Shown: positions 1 to 5,211 of the stretch, piece after piece
Position numbering within the stretch: the first letter of the stretch is position 1
Layout: each line of letters begins with the position of its first letter
Assembly (NCBI GenBank): GCA_025459035.1
Contig: JALORJ010000124.1
Location: forward strand, 1-7,343
Direction of reading: 5' to 3'
Origin: Burkholderiales bacterium
Lineage (GTDB): Bacteria; Pseudomonadota; Gammaproteobacteria; Burkholderiales; Ga0077523
Length of the DNA: 7,343 nt
Notes under the pieces: model-generated
Database searches by the model: none
What the model saw: the letters and a program-made list of their open reading frames with translations, nothing else
Told to the model about the DNA's origin: nothing
Position numbers and translations under genes: made by a program

Positions 1-363
1 CGGCTGCCGGGCGCCAACTTCGAAGGTGCGTCGCTCGGCGCCACCGGCGAGACGACCTTCGAGGGCTCGGGCACGAGCCGCGCGAACAACGTGTTCACCG
101 GTGCCGTCGCCGTCACCGTGATCGAGGTGTTCCCCAACGGCAACCTGCTGGTGAGCGGCGAGAAGCAGGTGTCGATCAACCAGGGCACCGAGTTCATCCG
201 CTTCTCCGGCGTGATCAACCCCGTGAACATCAACGCGCTGAACACGGTGTCCTCGACACGGGTCGCCGACGCGCGCATGGAGTACCGCGGCCGCGGCTAC
301 ATCGACGAGGCGAACACGATGGGCTGGCTGCAGCGCTTCTTCCTGAACGTGTCGCCGTTCTGA
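1..363 (+). CDS. flgH: Flagellar L-ring protein FlgH, C-terminal part (5' end outside window)
   Basis: FlgH is the outer-membrane lipoprotein that polymerises into the L ring, the bushing through which the flagellar rod passes. The open frame runs in from the window edge and gives 120 residues, about half of a usual FlgH of roughly 230 residues. The start codon, signal peptide and lipobox are therefore not visible. The visible part carries the most conserved FlgH blocks: FEGSGTSRANNVFTG, NGNLLVSGEKQVSINQGTEF, IRFSGVINP, VADARMEYRGRGYIDEA and the terminal GWLQRFFLNVSPF, closely matching the E. coli protein end. An internal GTG at position 91 is not the start, since homologous sequence continues upstream of it. 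The gene is followed 26 bp later by flgI, consistent with co-transcription. Identification is by recalled family motifs and is very secure. Confidence 0.97.
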   Translation, partial: RLPGANFEGASLGATGETTFEGSGTSRANNVFTGAVAVTVIEVFPNGNLLVSGEKQVSINQGTEFIRFSGVINPVNINALNTVSSTRVADARMEYRGRGYIDEANTMGWLQRFFLNVSPF

Positions 364-389
364 TTCCCACCTCCCGGACCCGAGACGAC

Positions 390-1520
390 ATGCCTGCCGC
401 TTCCCGACTGCTGCGCGCCTGCCGCGCCGTCGCACTGCTCGCCGTGGCCGCCCTGGCCGCCGCGCCGGCCGCGCATGCGCAGCAGCGCATCAAGGACATC
501 GCGACGCTCGCCGGTGTGCGCGCGAACCAGCTCGTCGGCTACGGCGTGGTGGTCGGTTTGGACGGCACGGGTGACCAGACCATCCAGACGCCGTTCACGA
601 ACCAGGCGCTGATCAGCATGCTGAACCAGCTCGGCGTGACGCTGCCGCCCGGGCTCAACCTGCAGTTGCGCAACGTCGCGGCGGTGATGCTCACGGCGCA
701 GATGCCGGCGTACGCGAAGCCCGGGCAGACCATCGACGTCACCGTGTCGTCGATGGGCAACTCGCGCAGCCTGCGCGGCGGCACGCTGCTGCTGGCGCCG
801 CTGCGCGGCGTCGACGGTCAGGTGTATGCCGTGGCGCAGGGCAACGTGCTGGTCGCGGGGGCCGGCGCCGCGGCCGGCGGCACCAGTGTCGCGGTCAACC
901 ATCTGAACGCCGGTCGCATCCCGGGCGGAGCGACTGTCGAGCGCCCGGTGCAGGCGGCGCTGGGGCAGGGCGAGTTCGTCACGTTCCAGACCGTCGACAG
1001 CGACTTCACCACGGTGTCGCGCGTGGTCGACGCGATCAACACGGCCGCCGGCCCCGGCGTGGCGGTCGCGACCGATGCGCGCCAGATCCTCGTGCGTGCG
1101 CCGGTCGAGGCGACGCAGCGCGTGGCGTTCATCGCGCGGGTCGAGAACCTGCTGGTCTACACGGCCGAGGCGTCGCCGAAGGTGATCGTCAACAGCCGCA
1201 CCGGCTCGGTCGTGATGAACACGCGGGTGCTGCTCGGCAACTGCGCGGTCGCGCACGGCAACCTGTCGGTGACGATCCAGTCCGATCCGCTGATCAGCCA
1301 GCCCGGGGCGTTCTCGAGCGGGACCACCGCGACGGCCGAGCGCAACACCGTCGAGGTCAAGTCCGACAAGGCCGGGCTCGTCGCGCTGCCCAACACCACC
1401 TCCCTCGCCGACGTGGTGCGGGCGCTGAACGCCGTCGGCGCGACGCCGATCGACCTGCTCGCGATCCTGCAGGCGATGAAGAGCGCCGGCGCCCTGCGCG
1501 CCGAGCTCGAGGTCATCTGA
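390..1520 (+). CDS. flgI: Flagellar P-ring protein FlgI
   Basis: FlgI is the periplasmic protein that forms the P ring around the rod in the peptidoglycan layer. The 376-residue product has the usual family length. It begins with a Sec signal peptide: basic residues, a hydrophobic Ala/Leu/Val core, and a likely cleavage after AHA at residue 30. The mature protein opens with QQRIKDIATLAGVRANQLVG, a family hallmark, followed by GYGVVVGLDGTGDQ. Other diagnostic blocks are GRIPGGATVER, NSRTGSVVMN, CAVAHGNLSVTI and the C-terminal SAGALRAELEVI. The ATG is chosen because the signal peptide starts directly there; the upstream Shine-Dalgarno is weak (a GAGAC-like stretch at 382-386). The mature protein holds a single cysteine (residue 285). 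E. coli FlgI has a second one near the C-terminus, where alanine (368) stands here, so an intramolecular disulfide is not possible. The stop lies 2 bp before the flgJ start. Confidence 0.98.
   Translation: MPAASRLLRACRAVALLAVAALAAAPAAHAQQRIKDIATLAGVRANQLVGYGVVVGLDGTGDQTIQTPFTNQALISMLNQLGVTLPPGLNLQLRNVAAVMLTAQMPAYAKPGQTIDVTVSSMGNSRSLRGGTLLLAPLRGVDGQVYAVAQGNVLVAGAGAAAGGTSVAVNHLNAGRIPGGATVERPVQAALGQGEFVTFQTVDSDFTTVSRVVDAINTAAGPGVAVATDARQILVRAPVEATQRVAFIARVENLLVYTAEASPKVIVNSRTGSVVMNTRVLLGNCAVAHGNLSVTIQSDPLISQPGAFSSGTTATAERNTVEVKSDKAGLVALPNTTSLADVVRALNAVGATPIDLLAILQAMKSAGALRAELEVI
1509..1513 (+). promoter_or_regulatory. Ribosome binding site of flgJ inside the flgI 3' end
   Basis: A GAGGT Shine-Dalgarno-like stretch lies within the last codons of flgI, 9 nt before the GTG at 1523. 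It supports that GTG as the flgJ start and, with the 2-bp gap between the genes, suggests translational coupling of flgJ to flgI. The match is seen; the coupling is inferred. Confidence 0.55.
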
Positions 1521-1522
1521 TC

Positions 1523-1888
1523 GTGCTTCGCATCGGGCCGGGCGACGCGCAGGCGACGCTCGCGATCGATCCGCAGCGCCTCGGGGCGCTCGAGAAAGGT
1601 GCGCGCACCGACAGCCCCGAGTCGATCCGCAAGGTCGCGAAGGAGTTCGAGTCGCTGCTGCTCGCGCAGCTGATGAAGTCGATGCGCACCGCGAGCTTCG
1701 GCGACCCGATCTTCGACTCGGAGTCGACCCGCACCTTCACCGGGATGCTCGACGAGCAGACCGTGCAGTCGATCGCGACGAAGTCGCCGCACGGCATGGG
1801 GCTGGCCGACGCGATCGTCCGCCAGATCGAATACGCGCAGGGCATCGGGGTCAAGAAACCGCTCGCTCCGACCGTTAACCGCACATGA
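1523..1888 (+). CDS. flgJ: Single-domain FlgJ: rod-binding (rod cap) protein without muramidase
   Basis: FlgJ is exported to the periplasm, where its N-terminal domain acts as a scaffold or cap for rod assembly. The product has 121 residues and matches only that rod-binding part: the amphipathic block AKEFESLLLAQLMKSMRTAS at residues 39-58, then FTGMLDEQTVQSIATKSPHG at 72-91, then a helix GLADAIVRQIEY. The C-terminal glucosaminidase domain of enterobacterial FlgJ (about 300 residues in total) is absent. The frame closes at a TGA, and the next 51 bp and the flgK frame hold no remnant of it. This is a complete single-domain form rather than a visible frameshift. The start is a GTG 2 bp after the flgI stop, with a GAGGT 9 nt upstream. 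Position between flgI and flgK fixes the identity. Opening the peptidoglycan for the rod would have to be done by an enzyme encoded elsewhere (inference). Confidence 0.93.
   Translation: MLRIGPGDAQATLAIDPQRLGALEKGARTDSPESIRKVAKEFESLLLAQLMKSMRTASFGDPIFDSESTRTFTGMLDEQTVQSIATKSPHGMGLADAIVRQIEYAQGIGVKKPLAPTVNRT
1851..1878 (+). promoter_or_regulatory. Possible sigma-28 (FliA) promoter for flgKL within the flgJ 3' end
   Basis: The stretch TCAA (1851-1854), 16 nt, ACCGTTAA (1871-1878) resembles the flagellar sigma-28 pattern TAAA-N15-GCCGATAA: 3 of 4 bases in the -35 core and 6 of 8 in the -10, with a spacer one base longer than ideal. It stands out as an AT-richer spot in very GC-rich coding sequence. 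Its position 60 bp upstream of flgK parallels enteric bacteria, where flgKL is known to have an extra late (class 3) promoter. The match is imperfect and judged by eye only. Confidence 0.35.
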
Positions 1889-1893
1889 CGCGC

Positions 1894-1912
1894 GGAGCGC
1901 TTCGCACGCTCC
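1894..1912 (+). other. Small hairpin in the flgJ-flgK gap
   Basis: GGAGCG (1894-1899) and CGCTCC (1907-1912) are perfect inverted repeats around a 7-nt loop, cttcgca. The stem is GC-rich but no T-run follows, so it is not a convincing intrinsic terminator. It may stabilise a processed flgKL transcript or partly attenuate read-through from flgJ. In such GC-rich DNA a 6-bp stem can arise by chance. Confidence 0.3.
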
Positions 1913-1939
1913 CGGCACCGACCACAGAGACCTCGTGAC

Positions 1940-3841
1940 ATGTCAGGCGGCAGCATCTTCAGCATCGGGTTGTCCGGACTCAACGCCGCACAGGCGGGGC
2001 TGTCGACGACCAGCCACAACATCGCCAACGTCGGCACCGAGGGCTATCGCCGCCAGACCGCGATCCAGGACAACCGCCTGCCGCGGTTCACCGGCGCCGG
2101 GTTCTTCGGGCAGGGCGTCGACATCTCGAGCGTGCGGCGTGCCTACAGCGAGTTCCTGAACCAGCAGGTGCTCGCGGCCGAGACCCAGCAGAACTATCTC
2201 GACGCGTTCGTGGCGCAGGCCACGCAGATCGACAGCCTGCTGGCCGACCCCGAGAGCGGCCTGTCGCCGGCGCTGCAGGACTTCTTCGCGGGCGTGCAGG
2301 ACGTCGCGAGCAATCCGTCGTCGATTCCGTCGCGCCAGTCGATGCTGAGCGCCGCGCAGACGCTCACCGCGCGCTTCCAGTCGCTCGACCAGCGCATGAC
2401 CGAGCTCGGCAACGGCACCGCCGTCGAGATCCGCGACGCGGTCGGCAGCATCAACGACATCGCGCGCCAGATCGCCAACCTGAACCGGCAGATCGTCACG
2501 TCGCAGAGCACGGACGCACGGCCCGCGAACGATCTGCTCGACCAGCGCGACAAGCTCGTCGCCGACCTGAACAAGATCGTGCGCGTGCAGGTGGTGACCG
2601 AGCGCGACGGCAGCTACAACGTGTTCATCGGCACCGGCCAGAACCTGGTCATCGGCGCCAATCGCCTCGAACTCGCGGCGGTCCAGTCGGCCGACGACCC
2701 GACCGCGCTCGACCTCGTCTACCGCACGCCCGTGGGCGACGTGCTGCTGCCGCCGCAGACGTTCGAGGGCGGGCGGCTCGGGGGTCTGCTCGCGTTTCGC
2801 AACGGCACGCTCTCGCAGGCGCAGACCAGCCTCGGTCGCCTCGCGCTGTCGCTCGCGGACAGCTTCAACGCGCAGAGCCGGCTGGGTCAGGACCTGAACG
2901 GGGCGCTCGGCCAGGATTTCTTCGTTGCGCCCGTGCCGCAGGTGCAGACGCGCACGACCAACGCCGGCAGCGGTGTGCTAACGGCGACCATCTCGGATGT
3001 GGCGGCGCTGCGCCCGACCGACTACCGCGTGACCGCCATCGCGAGCGGCTTCGTCATCGAGAACCTCGCCGACAACACGTCGCAGACCTTCGCGACGCTG
3101 CCGCAGACCGTCGACGGCGTCGACTTCACGCTCGCGTCGGGGACCCCGGCGGCGGGCGACAGCTTCCTCGTGCAGTCGGTGCGGTTCGCGGCCCGCGACC
3201 TGCGGGTCGGGCTCACGGACCCGGCACTGATCGCGGCGGCCGCACCGGTGCGCGCCACCGCGCCGCTGACCAACACCGGCAACGCGAGGATCAGCGCCGG
3301 GGTCGTCGGCAGCGTCGCGAACCTGCCGCTGCCCGGCAACGTCACGCTGACCTACGACCGCGCGGCCAACCAGTTCGTGGCCGCCGGAGCCGCGCCCGCC
3401 GCCGGGCCGTTCCCGTACACCTCCGGCCAGCCGATCGCGTTCAACGGGCTCGAGTTCACGATCTCCGGGACACCCGACGACGGCGACCGCTTCGTGATCG
3501 CGAACAACACGGCCGGGGTCGCCGACGGGCGCAACGCACTGCTGCTCGCGAAGCTCCAGACGGCGTCGACGGTCGGGGGCAACGCGAGCTACCAGGGCGC
3601 GTACAGCCAGATCGTGAGCGCGGTCGGCAACAGCACCCGCGAGGCGCAGATCCAGGGCGAGGCCCAGGACGCGCTCGCGCGCCAGACGCGCGAAGCCGAG
3701 CAGAGCTTCTCCGGCGTCAACCTCGACGAGGAGGCGGCGAACCTCGTGCGCTACCAGCAGGCGTACCAGGCGTCCGCGAAGGTCCTCGCGACCGCCGCCA
3801 GCCTCTTCGCCACTGTCCTCGACATCTTCGCCGGCCGCTGA
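1940..3841 (+). CDS. flgK: Flagellar hook-associated protein 1, FlgK (hook-filament junction)
   Basis: FlgK is exported by the flagellar type III system, with the FlgN chaperone in known species, and forms the first junction zone on the hook tip before FlgL and filament are added. The 633-residue product starts with the D0 segment SIFSIGLSGLNAAQAGLSTT and HNIANVGTEGYRRQ (residues 5-38), a classic rod/hook/HAP motif. It ends with the matching C-terminal helix GVNLDEEAANLVRYQQAYQA (592-611) and SLFATVLDIFAGR. A coiled D1 region follows the N-terminus. The central part, roughly residues 340-540, is beta-rich and carries two related motifs: GVDFTLASGTPAAGDSFLV (393-411) and GLEFTISGTPDDGDRFVI (503-520). 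This insert makes it longer than the enteric protein of about 550 residues. There is no cysteine. The ATG at 1940 is set by the D0 motif; the Shine-Dalgarno is weak (AGAGA at 1926-1930). flgL follows after 16 bp, indicating an flgKL unit. Confidence 0.97.
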   Translation: MSGGSIFSIGLSGLNAAQAGLSTTSHNIANVGTEGYRRQTAIQDNRLPRFTGAGFFGQGVDISSVRRAYSEFLNQQVLAAETQQNYLDAFVAQATQIDSLLADPESGLSPALQDFFAGVQDVASNPSSIPSRQSMLSAAQTLTARFQSLDQRMTELGNGTAVEIRDAVGSINDIARQIANLNRQIVTSQSTDARPANDLLDQRDKLVADLNKIVRVQVVTERDGSYNVFIGTGQNLVIGANRLELAAVQSADDPTALDLVYRTPVGDVLLPPQTFEGGRLGGLLAFRNGTLSQAQTSLGRLALSLADSFNAQSRLGQDLNGALGQDFFVAPVPQVQTRTTNAGSGVLTATISDVAALRPTDYRVTAIASGFVIENLADNTSQTFATLPQTVDGVDFTLASGTPAAGDSFLVQSVRFAARDLRVGLTDPALIAAAAPVRATAPLTNTGNARISAGVVGSVANLPLPGNVTLTYDRAANQFVAAGAAPAAGPFPYTSGQPIAFNGLEFTISGTPDDGDRFVIANNTAGVADGRNALLLAKLQTASTVGGNASYQGAYSQIVSAVGNSTREAQIQGEAQDALARQTREAEQSFSGVNLDEEAANLVRYQQAYQASAKVLATAASLFATVLDIFAGR

Positions 3842-3857
3842 GCCCGGGCCCGCCGCC

Positions 3858-5147
3858 ATGCGCATCTCGACCTCGACCATCTACGAGCAGGGCATCTTCA
3901 ACATCCAGCGCAACCAGCTGTCGCTGGCGCGCCTGCAGGAGCAGTTGTCCACCGGGCGCCGCATCGTGTCGCCGTCCGACGATCCCGTCGGCGCCGCGCG
4001 TGCGCTCGAAGTCACGCAGTCGCGCGACATCACGGCGCAGTACGCGCGCAACGCCGATGCCGCCGAGGCCTCGATCGCGCTCGAGGAGACCGCGCTCACG
4101 CGCTACACGGCGCTGCTGCAGGACGTGAAGACACTGACGGTCAACGCCGGCAACGGCGCGCTCACCGAGAAGGAGCTCAAGAGCCTCGCCGGCGAGTTGC
4201 GGGGTCGCTACACCGAGCTGCTGTCGATCGCCAACTCGACCGATGCCAACGGCCTCTACCTGTTCGCAGGCTTCCAGGGCACGACGATCCCGTTCACCGA
4301 GACCGCGCCGGGCGTCGTGGCCTACAACGGCGACGACGGTCAGCGCGAGATCCAGGTGGCGCCGTCGCGGCAGATCGCCGTCAGCGACTCCGGCGCCGAC
4401 GCGTTCCAGCGGCTGCGCACCGGCAACGGCACGTTCGAGACGGCAGCCGCGGCCGGCAACACCGGCACCGGCATCGTGACGCGCGGGCTGGTGCGCAACC
4501 CCGCCGCGTGGGACACGCTCGGCCAGTCGCAGCAGTTCGAGGTGCGGTTCTTCCGCGACGGTTCGGTCAACCCGCCGGTCACGACCTACGACGTCGTCGA
4601 CACGGTGAACAACGTGTCGCTCACCACCGGGGCGCCGCCGGCGGCCGGTCCCTTCCTGCGCACGTACCAGCCGGGCGCGACCATCGTGCTGTCGCCGCCG
4701 AACACCACCCTCGACGCCGGCATCGAGCTGTCGGTGACCGGCGAGCCGGCCACGGGGGACACGTTCACCGTCGCGCCGAGCGTCAACCAGGACATCTTCA
4801 CGACGCTGTCGAACCTGATCACCACGCTCGAGACCTCCGGACCGGCGAGCGCGACGGCGAACGCGGCGCTGTTCAACCGCCTCAACACGGCGCTCAACAA
4901 CTTCGACAACGCGCTCGACGCCAACCTGACGGTGCGTGCGTCGATCGGCTCGCGCATGAAGGAGATCGACGCCAACCGGGCGGCCGCCGCCGACCTCGGC
5001 GTGCAGTACGAGAAGACGCTGTCGCAGTACCAGGATCTCGACTACGCGAAGGCGATCAGCGAACTGTCGTTCAACCAGGTCGCGCTCGAAGCGGCTCAGA
5101 AGTCGTTCCTGCGCGTGCAGGGCCTGACCCTGTTCGAGTTCCTGTAG
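3858..5147 (+). CDS. flgL: Flagellar hook-associated protein 3, FlgL (hook-filament junction)
   Basis: FlgL forms the second junction layer between FlgK and the flagellin filament and is structurally flagellin-like. The product has 429 residues, longer than the roughly 317 of E. coli. The N-terminal D0/D1 part begins MRISTSTIYEQGIFNIQRNQ and contains the hallmark LSTGRRIVSPSDDPV (residues 31-45). The C-terminal helix reads YEKTLSQYQDLDYAKAISEL followed by FNQVALEAAQKSFLRVQGLTLFEFL, the standard FlgL end. The middle (about 130-310) is a variable, surface-exposed beta domain. It includes GIELSVTGEPATGDTFTV (288-305), preceded by GAPPAAGPF (258-266), and both motifs recall a stretch of FlgK next door. 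The ATG follows flgK by 16 bp without a strong Shine-Dalgarno, so coupling to flgK translation is plausible. No further flagellar gene follows on this strand, so flgL is the last gene of the cluster. Confidence 0.97.
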   Translation: MRISTSTIYEQGIFNIQRNQLSLARLQEQLSTGRRIVSPSDDPVGAARALEVTQSRDITAQYARNADAAEASIALEETALTRYTALLQDVKTLTVNAGNGALTEKELKSLAGELRGRYTELLSIANSTDANGLYLFAGFQGTTIPFTETAPGVVAYNGDDGQREIQVAPSRQIAVSDSGADAFQRLRTGNGTFETAAAAGNTGTGIVTRGLVRNPAAWDTLGQSQQFEVRFFRDGSVNPPVTTYDVVDTVNNVSLTTGAPPAAGPFLRTYQPGATIVLSPPNTTLDAGIELSVTGEPATGDTFTVAPSVNQDIFTTLSNLITTLETSGPASATANAALFNRLNTALNNFDNALDANLTVRASIGSRMKEIDANRAAAADLGVQYEKTLSQYQDLDYAKAISELSFNQVALEAAQKSFLRVQGLTLFEFL

Positions 5148-5211
5148 CCCGGCGCGCGGCGGCGGCGGTCGAGCCGCACCGCGCGACCCGACGCCACCGC
5201 CCGCGCGCGGC
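5148..5211. other. Convergent intergenic gap with GC-rich dyad symmetry
   Basis: This 64-bp stretch lies between the 3' ends of flgL and the minus-strand chemoreceptor gene. It is almost entirely G and C. CGCGCGG (5153-5159) can pair with CCGCGCG at 5179-5185, and GCGCGCGG (5152-5159) can instead pair with CCGCGCGC (5201-5208). A bidirectional terminator is expected here from the layout, but no T-tract is seen on either strand, so factor-dependent termination is as likely. Confidence 0.3.

Noticed and set aside
297..1256. A 319-codon minus-strand frame opposite flgI
   Set aside because: His/Arg/Asp-rich low-complexity antisense translation with no domain; flgI is certain on the plus strand.
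1880..1940. A degraded muramidase domain of FlgJ between flgJ and flgK
   Set aside because: The gap is only 51 bp and the following frame is FlgK from its first conserved motif, so there is no room for a remnant.
5148..5211. A strong intrinsic terminator between the convergent genes
   Set aside because: GC-rich inverted repeats exist, but no T-run follows on either strand, and short dyads are expected by chance in such GC-rich DNA.
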